Shown: one piece after another, positions 9,702 to 17,907 of the stretch
Numbering within the stretch: position 1 is the first letter of the stretch
Layout of the letters: each line of letters begins with the position of its first letter
NCBI RefSeq assembly: GCF_017353175.1
Contig: NZ_JAFMYW010000001.1
Coordinates: 806,001-870,000 of the forward strand
Source of the DNA: Fibrella forsythiae
Lineage (GTDB): Bacteria > Bacteroidota > Bacteroidia > Cytophagales > Spirosomataceae
Reading direction: 5' to 3'
DNA length: 64,000 nt
Program-made: the position numbers and the translations under genes
The notes under the pieces: generated by a model
The model's database searches: none
Seen by the model: the letters and a program-made list of their open reading frames with translations, nothing else
What the model was told of the DNA's origin: nothing

Positions 9702-11192
9702 ATGAAAACAGCAGGTAAATTAGTGATAGTGTTGGTCGGCCTGACCTTCAGCCTGGCCGGAGTACTCAGTTCGTGCGCACAGGGCTCCTATAACCAGCCC
9801 GGTTACGGACAACCCGGATACGGGCAAACACAACCCGGCTACGGCCAGCCGGGCTACGATAACGGATACGACAATCAGCCCGGTTACAACAACCAGCAGG
9901 GATACAATCAATACAGTGGTCAACCACAGGATTTCTATAATGAGCTCGGGCCTTACGGCCAGTGGGTACAAACGCCCCAATACGGTACCGTCTGGATTCC
10001 AAACGTGCAGCCGGGTTTTCAGCCGTATGCCACCAATGGCCACTGGGTGGTGACCGAGTACGGCAACACCTGGGTATCTGACTACGCCTGGGGCTGGGGT
10101 CCATTTCACTACGGTCGCTGGTATCAGGATCCCCGGATGGGGTGGGCCTGGGTGCCTGGCTACGACTGGGGACCGGCCTGGGTATCGTGGCGTTCGGGTG
10201 GCGGCTACTACGGCTGGGCACCGCTGGGACCGGGTATCAATATCGACGTGAACATCAACATTCCAGCCAATTACTGGGTGTTTGTGCCACAGATCTACAT
10301 CACCAGCCCAAGCCTGTACAGCTATTACGTACCTCGTCCGCGGGTGGTCAACATCTACCAGCAAACCACGATCATCAACAACGTGTATCGGGTCAATAAC
10401 CGGGCATATGCCTACGGACCCCGCCGCGATGAGATCGAACGCGTAACCCGCCGGTCGGTACCGGTGTACCGGATCGAAAACTCAAGGCGTCCGGGTCGCG
10501 ACGAGGTGCGAAACAACAACTCGATCGGCATCTACCGCCCCGAAACAACCCGTGGCACTCGGGATAGCCGAGGTAACGACAGCCGCGTTTATAATGCGCC
10601 ATTTGACAATAACCGGGGCGGTTCACGGGATGATTCTCGCGGCAACAACGTACCTGGCCGGAGTTCGGGGGGCAGTTATGGTGGCAATGCGCGGACTAAC
10701 AACGTACCTGAAGCCGGTAGCCCGGTGCCTACCCCTGGCTCGTACAACGGCGGGGGACGCGGCAACGCAGGTTCCTATGGCGACCCTGGCAACCGGGCAA
10801 ATCCAGCAAACCCCAACTCAACCCCTTCGTATCCAGATCGGGGGCAAACCAGAGGCGGTGGCGGTTATGGACGGCCCAGCTACGAAGCACAGCAGAACCA
10901 GCCAATGACCCAGCCCGGCCAGCCAGCGCAGCCTTCTCGTCCGGAAGCTACGCCACAACCACAACGCGAATGGGGTGGACAGCGGGGCGGTGGTAGCTAT
11001 TCGCCACCGGCCAGCCCGGCACCAGCCAGCCCTCAACCGCCAAGTGGCGGTTTCGAGAACCGGCAGCAGCCCCAGGCACAACCATCGGGCGGTCGTGAGC
11101 AGCGGGTCGGAGGCGGTGAACAACGGGCTCCCGGAGGCCAGCCACAAGGCGGTTATTCAACGGGTCGGGGCAGTTCCCGCGGCAATAATTAA
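9702..11192 (+). CDS. DUF6600-like W/Y/G-rich lipoprotein with disordered tail
   Basis: An upstream ATG at 9666 is open, but the ATG at 9702 starts a lipoprotein signal (SSCAQG) and is preferred, giving 496 residues. After a short YGQPGYGQ repeat, the middle is full of Trp/Tyr motifs (YGQWVQTPQYGTVWIP, WGWGPFHYGRW, WAWVPGYDWGPAWVSW), the pattern of DUF6600-type proteins. The C-terminal 220 residues are low-complexity Gly/Pro/Asn/Arg/Gln and probably disordered. It is likely attached to the outer membrane or periplasmic; its role is not established. Two copies of the AACGTACC motif fall in the disordered tail. Confidence 0.75.
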   Translation: MKTAGKLVIVLVGLTFSLAGVLSSCAQGSYNQPGYGQPGYGQTQPGYGQPGYDNGYDNQPGYNNQQGYNQYSGQPQDFYNELGPYGQWVQTPQYGTVWIPNVQPGFQPYATNGHWVVTEYGNTWVSDYAWGWGPFHYGRWYQDPRMGWAWVPGYDWGPAWVSWRSGGGYYGWAPLGPGINIDVNINIPANYWVFVPQIYITSPSLYSYYVPRPRVVNIYQQTTIINNVYRVNNRAYAYGPRRDEIERVTRRSVPVYRIENSRRPGRDEVRNNNSIGIYRPETTRGTRDSRGNDSRVYNAPFDNNRGGSRDDSRGNNVPGRSSGGSYGGNARTNNVPEAGSPVPTPGSYNGGGRGNAGSYGDPGNRANPANPNSTPSYPDRGQTRGGGGYGRPSYEAQQNQPMTQPGQPAQPSRPEATPQPQREWGGQRGGGSYSPPASPAPASPQPPSGGFENRQQPQAQPSGGREQRVGGGEQRAPGGQPQGGYSTGRGSSRGNN

Positions 11193-11211
11193 CTAGCTGA
11201 CTCTGCTTTAG

Positions 11212-11244
11212 AAAAGGCCAGATCCTCAACAGATCTGGCCTTTT
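11212..11244. terminator. Bidirectional rho-independent terminator
   Basis: A perfect 13-bp stem (11212-11224 with 11232-11244) has a seven-base loop, with A-run and T-run on opposite sides. It lies between convergent genes and can serve both. Confidence 0.92.
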
Positions 11245-11278
11245 TAGTAAGTTACCACAGAATACAATTATGACCCGG

Positions 11279-11866
11279 CTACTTTACCGGCGCCATTTGC
11301 TGGGCGGCTACTTTCCAGTCTTTACCTTCTTTGGTCAGCACTTCAGTAAACCGGAACATAGCTGTGTCTGGTTTGGGGCGTGAAGCGGTTCCCTGCGCCA
11401 TGATGACATTTTCTGCCAGCGAGGCTGTTGAATCAAACTTGATCGACTCCCCATCAGCAGCCAGACCCTGAACGGCCATCTGACGGGCAATTGAATCGAT
11501 AGCAGCTTTCGGCATACCGCGTTTTTCCGGGCGCTCTGGCCGAAACAGCTTTTTACCTGCGTTGGCGAGGTCTTTAAATACGGGCAGATCTGCGGCAATT
11601 CCACCGGCAAAAAGTACAGCCATCAGGGCCGAAATCACCAGTTCACGTTTGATACCACCGGTTCGCTTATCCGTAGAGTAGCCTTTGATCGACGACCAGT
11701 TATTGACAATGTGAAAGACGGCAGCGGTGAAAAACAGCATGCCAAACCAGGCGTGGGTGTGGTCAATGGTGTGATTACTCTGTCCAAAATAAATGAGCAG
11801 ACCGGTTACGGAGAGTACGGTGAATACGGCAGCCACCATCAGACTGACCAGGTTCTTTTTCTTCAT
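11279..11866 (-). CDS. DUF4405-domain membrane protein
   Basis: The open frame starts at 11977, but the ATG at 11866 (MKKKNLVSLM) gives a natural N-terminal membrane helix, so a 195-residue protein is called. Helices lie at about 5-27, 36-55 (HAWFGMLFFTAAVFHIVNNW) and 70-88. The paired histidines in the first helices match DUF4405, a cytochrome b-like membrane family thought to bind haem. About 100 polar residues follow the last helix and have no family I recognise. The gene converges on the terminator at 11212. Confidence 0.75.
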   Translation of the reverse strand: MKKKNLVSLMVAAVFTVLSVTGLLIYFGQSNHTIDHTHAWFGMLFFTAAVFHIVNNWSSIKGYSTDKRTGGIKRELVISALMAVLFAGGIAADLPVFKDLANAGKKLFRPERPEKRGMPKAAIDSIARQMAVQGLAADGESIKFDSTASLAENVIMAQGTASRPKPDTAMFRFTEVLTKEGKDWKVAAQQMAPVK

Positions 11867-12136
11867 GATTAAGTGGTAAGGAACAGTTAAACGGCACAAT
11901 TTCAGCGCAAAGAAGTGTACTTCAGGTGCGTGTCCAAAAAGATAGCTGCTTTTTTTGGTTTCTTTAGCAACCCGCATGGCGTGCCCCTACACCCGGCACC
12001 AGCTGCAGTGTCGTTGTATCCAGGCACTAACCGGGTCGGATCTGGCACAGAGGGGCTGCTCAGCTCATGATCCTGCTGTGTAAATGAATGGCCGACGATG
12101 ATGTCGATGCAGTCAATCCAGGTGGGGCAGACACGC

Positions 12137-12553
12137 CTACCGGTGATTGTTCGATGAGCGGCTCCGGAATCGAATCTGCACATACAGGCTACCAACCAGC
12201 AGCACAAAGACAACCAGCACCATACCGGCCAGATAGGCCTTCTCACCATCCGGGTCCTGCTGACTGTGGGCTGCCATGCCGGTTGCCAGCACAATGTGCC
12301 CGCCAAGTACCCCGGCAATCCAGAACCGGAGCAGCAGCCAGCGTTTTTCAACAACCGGGAGGTACCAAAGCAAAAAACCAGCGGCCGTCAGTACTGGTAT
12401 AATAATCGACAGGCTTTCAAATAAATCATCCGCCAATCGACCGGGTGGCGTATTTGCGCTGGCAAGTAGAACTACAAGTCCGTACATCAACAACCACAAT
12501 AGCTCCGGACCGATCAGGATCGATAACCACCGTGGTAACAATTGAGTATTCAT
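12137..12553 (-). CDS. Small polytopic membrane protein, unknown function
   Basis: The 138-residue protein has four hydrophobic segments at about 8-31, 48-63, 71-93 and 106-126, and a short basic, serine-rich tail. I recognise no family. It lies upstream of the DUF4405 gene on the same strand with a 270-base gap, and faces the YezG-like gene. The gap at 11867-12136 shows no convincing gene; an open frame there overlaps both neighbours and looks like a shadow. Confidence 0.6.
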   Translation of the reverse strand: MNTQLLPRWLSILIGPELLWLLMYGLVVLLASANTPPGRLADDLFESLSIIIPVLTAAGFLLWYLPVVEKRWLLLRFWIAGVLGGHIVLATGMAAHSQQDPDGEKAYLAGMVLVVFVLLVGSLYVQIRFRSRSSNNHR

Positions 12554-12774
12554 TCAGGTAAACACTGACTAGTTAAATGAGTAATACGTGGCTGCGCAAT
12601 ACATATCGCTGTCTGTTACGACGTTCTGCAAGTAAAAATGTACCGTTATAGCGAGAATTTTATTGAGAATTTCGTCACTGACAAAAAAGTCTCCACTATT
12701 TTCTTAGCCACCGGCTCCTGATTTACCGTCGATATCGATTTCCATTCACCTATCGTTCAGGCGACTGAATGCCG

Positions 12775-12782
12775 TATCTTTG
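12775..12782 (+). promoter_or_regulatory. Probable -7 box (TATCTTTG) upstream of YezG-like gene
   Basis: The octamer matches the Bacteroidota -7 consensus TAnnTTTG exactly. It lies 34 bases before the ATG at 12817. No good -33 TTG was found, so this is moderate evidence. Confidence 0.5.
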
Positions 12783-12816
12783 GCCGTCTGCCCCTCCCAT
12801 TATCTCCTCAACCACT

Positions 12817-13218
12817 ATGAAGCCAAATACCATCTACGAGCTGCTTATCGATGCGATGGAGGAACATCTACCCCCCGGCTGGACCATCGCTCGCCTGACT
12901 GTTCAGTTTCTGACCAATGGAGAAGACGTGGAATTCGCAGGTACGTACCTGGATCAGGCCGGTGAGCCTCAACCGCTAACCACCGATTTCCCTGCAGAAG
13001 TAGCCGAAGCCGTGCAACGCCTGTATCAGCTTCGTAAAACAGATGGGCACCCTCGTGCCAATACATTTCAGCTCGACCTGACCGCCGCCGGGCAATTTAC
13101 AACTGCCTATAGTTGGGATCAGGAAATCCAGGATGAAGATGACCACTTCAGCAACGGGGGTACTGCCCGTGAATGGCAAAAAATTCGGGATGCTAGATAT
13201 GGGCCTTCAACTGATTGA
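12817..13218 (+). CDS. YezG/DUF600-like protein, possible orphan immunity protein
   Basis: The ATG at 12817 follows a promoter-like box and replaces the longer frame from 12769, giving 133 residues. The pattern resembles the YezG (DUF600) family: an N-terminal acidic helix ending in PPGW, two beta-strands with polar residues, a helix AEVAEAVQRLYQLR, then NTFQLDLTAAGQFTTAYSWD. YezG proteins neutralise LXG-type polymorphic toxins. No toxin gene is adjacent, so this is either an orphan immunity gene or a relative with another role. The assignment rests on pattern recognition only. Confidence 0.5.
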   Translation: MKPNTIYELLIDAMEEHLPPGWTIARLTVQFLTNGEDVEFAGTYLDQAGEPQPLTTDFPAEVAEAVQRLYQLRKTDGHPRANTFQLDLTAAGQFTTAYSWDQEIQDEDDHFSNGGTAREWQKIRDARYGPSTD

Positions 13219-13371
13219 TCAGGCGGCACCAGTCAGTACCCAGCAAAGAGTGGGCCAATTTCTGCCAGCTTATTCAGGCTCGTTTCCCGGTGAAAGCGGC
13301 ACTAGTGGCAAAACGCCGCTAAAGCCTATACGCTCCGCCCTCTGAATAAACACCTATCCAGCCACCATTTT

Positions 13372-14244
13372 ATGCGTTTCAGAGCAGTTCTAGCTATTCT
13401 CTGCTTACTCGGCCCAACAGGCTGTACATTCAGTCAGAGTACGCGCCAAAAGGTACCATTGCCCGCACCGTTTGTGCTGGGAATCGTTGATTCGGTCTGG
13501 TCAGCGACCCTGCATGAAACACGGATTCTTAACATTTACCTACCTGCAGGTTATTCACCCGATTCAGCAAAACGATATCCGGTGATTTACCTGCTGGACG
13601 GGGGAGCAGACGAAGATTTTGTGCATATCGTTGGGCTGGTAAAATACAACACCACGCCCTGGATAGACCGATTTCCGGAATCTATTGTTGTGGGAATTGC
13701 CAACGTGAACAGACGGCGAGACTTCACGTTCGGGGTGGCTAACCTCGATTTTGTGGCCCGGGCGGGTTTCAAACCAGGTCAGTTCTCGGCATACGGTGGC
13801 TCAGCCTCGTTCATGGCATTTATCGAGAAGGAACTCCAGCCATTCATTGCTGGCCGATACGCTACGACCGCAGCAAAAACGATCATTGGTGAATCGCTGG
13901 GTGGGTTGCTGGCAACAGAAATATTACTGAAGAAGCCCACCCTGTTTGATACATACATTATCCTGAGTCCCAGTCTCTGGTGGGGTCAGGAAGCCTTACT
14001 GACGCAGGCACCGGCGCTGCTAAAAATGCACGCCCAAAAACGCTCCGTCTACATCGGTGCCGGTGCCCGGTCTGAAAGCGAGATCATGTATGCCGACGCC
14101 AAAGCGCTGGCTGATGCCCTGACCACCTATGGCGCCCAGACAACAACGGTCATTTTTGACTACCTGCCCGACGAAACCCATGCCACGATGATCCACCAGG
14201 GGGTGTACAACGCGTTTAAATTGCTCTACCCGATAAAAAAATAG
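13372..14244 (+). CDS. Alpha/beta hydrolase, esterase D / enterochelin esterase type
   Basis: The 290-residue protein has a lipoprotein-like N-terminus (LLGPTGC) and matches the putative esterase fold (PF00756 type). The nucleophile elbow is GESLGG, with YPVIYLLDGG upstream and DETHATMIHQG near the C-terminus supplying the expected Asp-His region. Members include enterochelin esterase Fes, S-formylglutathione hydrolase and feruloyl esterases. No siderophore genes are near, so the substrate is open. The preceding gap of about 150 bases holds nothing recognisable. Confidence 0.82.
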   Translation: MRFRAVLAILCLLGPTGCTFSQSTRQKVPLPAPFVLGIVDSVWSATLHETRILNIYLPAGYSPDSAKRYPVIYLLDGGADEDFVHIVGLVKYNTTPWIDRFPESIVVGIANVNRRRDFTFGVANLDFVARAGFKPGQFSAYGGSASFMAFIEKELQPFIAGRYATTAAKTIIGESLGGLLATEILLKKPTLFDTYIILSPSLWWGQEALLTQAPALLKMHAQKRSVYIGAGARSESEIMYADAKALADALTTYGAQTTTVIFDYLPDETHATMIHQGVYNAFKLLYPIKK

Positions 14245-14346
14245 TAACAAATCAGGCGATACGAGTCTTTCAATTACGATAAATGAGCCGGCCTATCCCT
14301 GTGGCCGTGCATCATGCAGCCACTCATCATGTACTCAACAACCCAG

Positions 14347-15258
14347 ATGAAAAACCTTCGAATTGCCCTTGACTGGACAGCCAATACAAACCATACCGGC
14401 TTTTTTGTTGCCCGAGAGCTGGGTTTCTACGCTGATCAGGCTATTGAGTTGACCCTGATAACACCCGCCGACGATGCGTATGCTACCACACCCGCCAAAA
14501 AGCTGGAGTTGGGGCAGGTCGATTTCGCACTGGCTCCATTCGAGAGCATCATCAGCCTGCACACCAAACCTAAGCCGGTGGCCGTGAAAGCGATTGCGGC
14601 CCTTTTGCAGGAAGATCTCAGCGCAATTGTGGCGCTCGCTTCGAGTCACATCACTCGCCCAGGCGAGCTGGATGGACGTACCTACGCCTCGTATAAAGCC
14701 CGCTATGAAGATTCGATCATTCAGCAGATGATTGTGAACGATGGCGGCAAAGGCGATATACAGCTACAATACCCCGATAAGCTCGGCATCTGGAACACAC
14801 TGCTGACAAACGCCGCAGACTCAACCTGGATTTTCGATAACTGGGAAGGCGTTGAGGCCGAAACGGCAGGTATTCAACTCACCAAATTCAGGCTGGCCGA
14901 CTATCAGATACCCTATGCTTACTCGCCCGCGCTAATGGCCACACAAGCCGCAATTGAGCAGAACAACGCACTATATAATGCTTTTCTGAGCGCGACCAAA
15001 CAAGGCTTTCTGTATGCGAAAGCAAACCCGGAGGAAGCCGTAGATATTCTTCGGCAGGTTGTTCCCGAGCGCGACAGGCAGGCGATCGATCTGTTGAAAA
15101 GCCAGACGTATACGGCAGCTTATTACGGCGACGAAAGCAATTGGGGTAAGATGGACGCGAGCCGGATCCAGCGTTTTGTCGACTGGTTACATGAGCAGGG
15201 ACTGGAAAACACCCCGCCTGATGTTCAGAACCTGTTTACGAATGAACTGATCGAGTAA
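14347..15258 (+). CDS. NMT1/THI5-like periplasmic-binding-fold protein without signal peptide
   Basis: Frames open at 14314, but the ATG at 14347 begins MKNLRIALDWTANTNHTGFF, the usual N-terminus of the fold, giving 303 residues. The protein matches NMT1/THI5-like substrate-binding proteins (DWTANTNHTGFFVARELGFY, GQVDFALAPFESI). It has no signal peptide and no ABC permease or ATPase beside it. Eukaryotic THI5 is a cytosolic enzyme that makes the thiamine pyrimidine from its own histidine and PLP, but its Cys cluster (CCCFC) is absent here. It could be a cytosolic pyrimidine or riboflavin-precursor binder, or an unlinked transporter component whose export signal was missed. Confidence 0.7.
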   Translation: MKNLRIALDWTANTNHTGFFVARELGFYADQAIELTLITPADDAYATTPAKKLELGQVDFALAPFESIISLHTKPKPVAVKAIAALLQEDLSAIVALASSHITRPGELDGRTYASYKARYEDSIIQQMIVNDGGKGDIQLQYPDKLGIWNTLLTNAADSTWIFDNWEGVEAETAGIQLTKFRLADYQIPYAYSPALMATQAAIEQNNALYNAFLSATKQGFLYAKANPEEAVDILRQVVPERDRQAIDLLKSQTYTAAYYGDESNWGKMDASRIQRFVDWLHEQGLENTPPDVQNLFTNELIE

Positions 15259-15309
15259 GCCCGCCCGGATGTTGCGGTTGTCTTTTAAGCCCGATCAATC
15301 TTTTGAAGC

Positions 15310-15351
15310 AGGGCCAGTCATGGAGGAACACCCCCTTGCATGCCTGGCCCT
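15310..15351. terminator. Inverted repeat between convergent genes
   Basis: Arms 15310-15322 and 15339-15351 pair as AGGGCCAGnCATG with one mismatch. The hairpin lies between two convergent genes. It lacks a clear T-run, so termination is inferred from location. Confidence 0.5.
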
Positions 15352-15359
15352 GAATGAGG

Positions 15360-16334
15360 CTATTCGAACTGCTTTACGTTCAGAACTTTCCTGTCTGTCG
15401 TCGATTTGCGTACGCCTTTGTCCCTCAGCATCTGACCTATACCAGTTGCCAGTTCAATAGAGGCTTCGATCTCTGCCTTACGAATGGCAACACTTTCAAT
15501 ATTAAAACCGAAAGGGATAGAGCGTTCCATACACAATGTGGTCAGCGCCGAAGCAATGTCGAGGCATAACCTGACCGATTTTTCGAGAATGTCTTCCGAC
15601 ACTTTCAGCTCTTCCTTTAAGTCTTCCGGCACATGAATGCCCAGCCATTCCATAAAGTGGAGTGTCTTGACTGATCCACAGGCGGTGAGCGTGAAGATGA
15701 TTGTCGGTGGAGAAACCTGTTGCCGGTTACAGCGAAGCGTAAGGTCTTCGATCACTTGTTTGGCGTAGTCGAGATTGAATACGCATTGGGAGATGAAGTA
15801 CGATACCCCGCAGCTCATCTTATCCAGTATCCTGACATCCTCATCGTTCAGGAGATTATGCCTTTCAGGAATGGTTACCGCCCCGATAACGGATGTATCC
15901 TTATGCTTGCTCCAGATCTCGTAGGCTTCCGGCAGGCTCGTTTTCACCGGGAAATCAGGGGCGGGTACACCCACAAAAACAGGGTAAAGGCGGTGTTCGT
16001 GGAGTTCCTCCAGCCAGTCGGACAGTTCGTCGGGCGAAAATTTACCGGCAGGGCGATAGATGATTTTGGGGATAGACAACGTACCCAGATGGGCGGAAGC
16101 AAACGTAAGCGGATCAAGCGCCGTGATAAACGGAAAAGGCCTCTCTTCGGTCGTTCGGGCCGACTCATCCTGTACATCGTACACCACGAGGGCATCAATA
16201 TCCAGGCTGGCGAGCCGCTCAACGGTTTTCTGGGCAATTTCGGCAACTCGTTCAGGTTGAGTATTGGCTTTCGGTGGTGTGATGCCATACAGCATCACGC
16301 CTGATTCTGCGGATTTAATCTTCTCCAGAAACAT
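15360..16334 (-). CDS. Methylenetetrahydrofolate reductase-like flavoenzyme
   Basis: The ATG at 16334 is preferred over a TTG one codon upstream, giving 325 residues minus one. Segments LYGITPPK, GAVTIPERH, GVSYFISQCVFN and FGFNIESVAIRKAEIEASIEL fit the TIM-barrel MTHFR/PutA-like family. MTHFR reduces methylene-THF to methyl-THF using FAD for methionine synthesis. Sequence spacing differs from the common E. coli MetF, so it may be a paralogue with another C1 or amine substrate. The gene is convergent with the THI5-like gene and has no methionine genes nearby. Confidence 0.65.
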   Translation of the reverse strand: MFLEKIKSAESGVMLYGITPPKANTQPERVAEIAQKTVERLASLDIDALVVYDVQDESARTTEERPFPFITALDPLTFASAHLGTLSIPKIIYRPAGKFSPDELSDWLEELHEHRLYPVFVGVPAPDFPVKTSLPEAYEIWSKHKDTSVIGAVTIPERHNLLNDEDVRILDKMSCGVSYFISQCVFNLDYAKQVIEDLTLRCNRQQVSPPTIIFTLTACGSVKTLHFMEWLGIHVPEDLKEELKVSEDILEKSVRLCLDIASALTTLCMERSIPFGFNIESVAIRKAEIEASIELATGIGQMLRDKGVRKSTTDRKVLNVKQFE

Positions 16335-16664
16335 CAATAGGGTAGTCTTTTAGTAGCTTAGCTCAGTGAGAAATAGTAGAAGCGCCGGGGCATTCTGATG
16401 CTGAAACACCAAAAGTACTGATATCCGTACAAGTCAACATTCTGTCGGCCTGATGAAAGATCGATTTATCAACCGATCTCAATGCTGAACAGGGTACGGT
16501 TCACCACAGTCGCTTCGATCAGCGCGTTACTTCTGTCAGTAGCGGCCTTGCGGTGCGCTACCAGAGCCAGCCGACGTACCTGCGCTGAATACCGGTTGAA
16601 AACTTAACGCCCGCTGTTGTGTTCATGACATGTAAAACACGTCAATTGGCCCGTTATTAGGGAA
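16335..16664. other. Intergenic region upstream of the FHA cluster
   Basis: This 330-base divergent gap holds no convincing open frame. It should contain the promoters for the MTHFR-like gene (leftward) and the FHA-PP2C-kinase cluster (rightward). A copy of the motif core (GACGTACCTG) occurs at 16573. A short repeat AGATCG...CGATCT lies near 16461-16483. No exact TAnnTTTG box was found. Confidence 0.4.
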
Positions 16665-17687
16665 ATGGAAAAAACACCATCCACAATATGGGATCAGCTG
16701 GGCAATTTGCTCGTACCGAAACGGCAGGTAACTACACCCCGTACGGTATCGAATGAGCAGATTCTTCATGAACTGATCCGCTGTTTCGAAACCTCACTGA
16801 ACCGGGAAAGCATTGGCACCAGCCTGCTTTTTGATGCCAGTTACGTGGTCATCCTGCATCCGGCCAGTTATGCCGAACGGCTGGCCGCACTGCCTGTTAT
16901 TGTCAACGAGGCCGTGAATGCGTTTAGCGAAGAACTAAAAAAACGCAACCAGCCCCCCAACCGAATTGTCACGGTTGCGTCGCACTGGCATTTTAAATTC
17001 GGGCCAGGCACGGAGTTTGATAACAGGCCGATCACCCCCGCCGATGTGGAAGTGATCGGTTCGTTGACCGGGGCTTCGCTCGAGAATGACAGTGTATTGA
17101 GCCCCAAAGCAGGAAGTATCAATTTGAAGGCAACCCGGAAGGTAAAGAACACGAATGTATACGACAAACTGGATCTGAATCTACCCGCATTCAGCCATAT
17201 CGACTTCCGCGAACCAGGTGCTTTTGCCGTTCGGATCGATCCTGCGCTCCTGCATCCGGTAGTTGAGCAGATCGACGCTGTTGTGCAGCCAGCGCCACAA
17301 CCGGCACCGGCCGCTCCTGCACCAGGCCCTGTTCGCCCCGACGCACTGGCCCGAATTGATTGTTATATGGCTGACCAGAACACCGAAGAAACGTATTGGA
17401 TGAAAGACCGGGAGATTGTGGTTGCCCGCCGAGAACCCGACAATGAACTGTTCACCAACTACATCCGGTTAGCATCGCCCTATGTATCGAACCCCCATGC
17501 CCGGATTCGGTACAATGAAGCAGCCGATGCGTTTCAGCTGGCATCGTTTAGCCGACATGAAACCCGGCTGAATGAAGTGGTTGTCTCTAAAAGTGAACCC
17601 GGAAATCCGGACTGGGTTGACCTGCCCAGCGCGTCGCAGATTTTACTGAATGGCGTGGTCACATTAACGTTTCAACGGATTGCATAA
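16665..17687 (+). CDS. FHA-domain protein, first of two in the kinase cluster
   Basis: The 340-residue cytoplasmic protein has a folded N-terminal region (about 25-200), a Pro/Ala linker (206-225) and a C-terminal FHA domain (about 240-340). FHA domains bind phosphothreonine peptides. The conserved positions are degenerate: VVARR at 252-256 stands where GRG is usual, and SNPHAR at 275-280 keeps the serine and histidine of the S-x-x-H motif. Together with the PP2C phosphatase and two kinases downstream, it is probably a phospho-dependent adaptor, comparable in context to actinobacterial FhaA. Its binding ability needs testing because of the altered motif. Confidence 0.78.
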   Translation: MEKTPSTIWDQLGNLLVPKRQVTTPRTVSNEQILHELIRCFETSLNRESIGTSLLFDASYVVILHPASYAERLAALPVIVNEAVNAFSEELKKRNQPPNRIVTVASHWHFKFGPGTEFDNRPITPADVEVIGSLTGASLENDSVLSPKAGSINLKATRKVKNTNVYDKLDLNLPAFSHIDFREPGAFAVRIDPALLHPVVEQIDAVVQPAPQPAPAAPAPGPVRPDALARIDCYMADQNTEETYWMKDREIVVARREPDNELFTNYIRLASPYVSNPHARIRYNEAADAFQLASFSRHETRLNEVVVSKSEPGNPDWVDLPSASQILLNGVVTLTFQRIA

Positions 17688-17690
17688 GTG

Positions 17691-17774
17691 ATGATCGACC
17701 AAATTACGGCCCTATTATTGTTTGGCTTCGTCCTGATGATTCTTATCCGTCACTTTCGGAACCTGCCTAGATAG
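17691..17774 (+). CDS. Possible 27-residue single-pass membrane protein
   Basis: An ATG three bases after the FHA stop opens a 27-codon frame encoding one hydrophobic helix (ITALLLFGFVLMILI) flanked by acidic N-terminal and basic C-terminal ends (RHFRNLPR). The tight spacing would allow translational coupling. It could be a small membrane subunit of the cluster or a chance frame; conservation in relatives would decide. Confidence 0.35.
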   Translation: MIDQITALLLFGFVLMILIRHFRNLPR

Positions 17775-17907
17775 CCTACTCAGTACATTCATTTCGCTTC
17801 TACCGGGAGGGCAGTACCCGTTTGAGAAATGGCAGGTTGTTTACAACGTATGCACCCAACGTGTACTGAACGCAGGAGAACGCCGATGTGAAGTAACTAA
17901 CAGCCCA

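Noticed and set aside
11902-12354. 150-codon leftward frame between the DUF4405 and membrane-protein genes
   Set aside because: It overlaps the 12137-12553 gene out of frame and encodes Cys/Trp/Arg-rich sequence without structure; it is a shadow.
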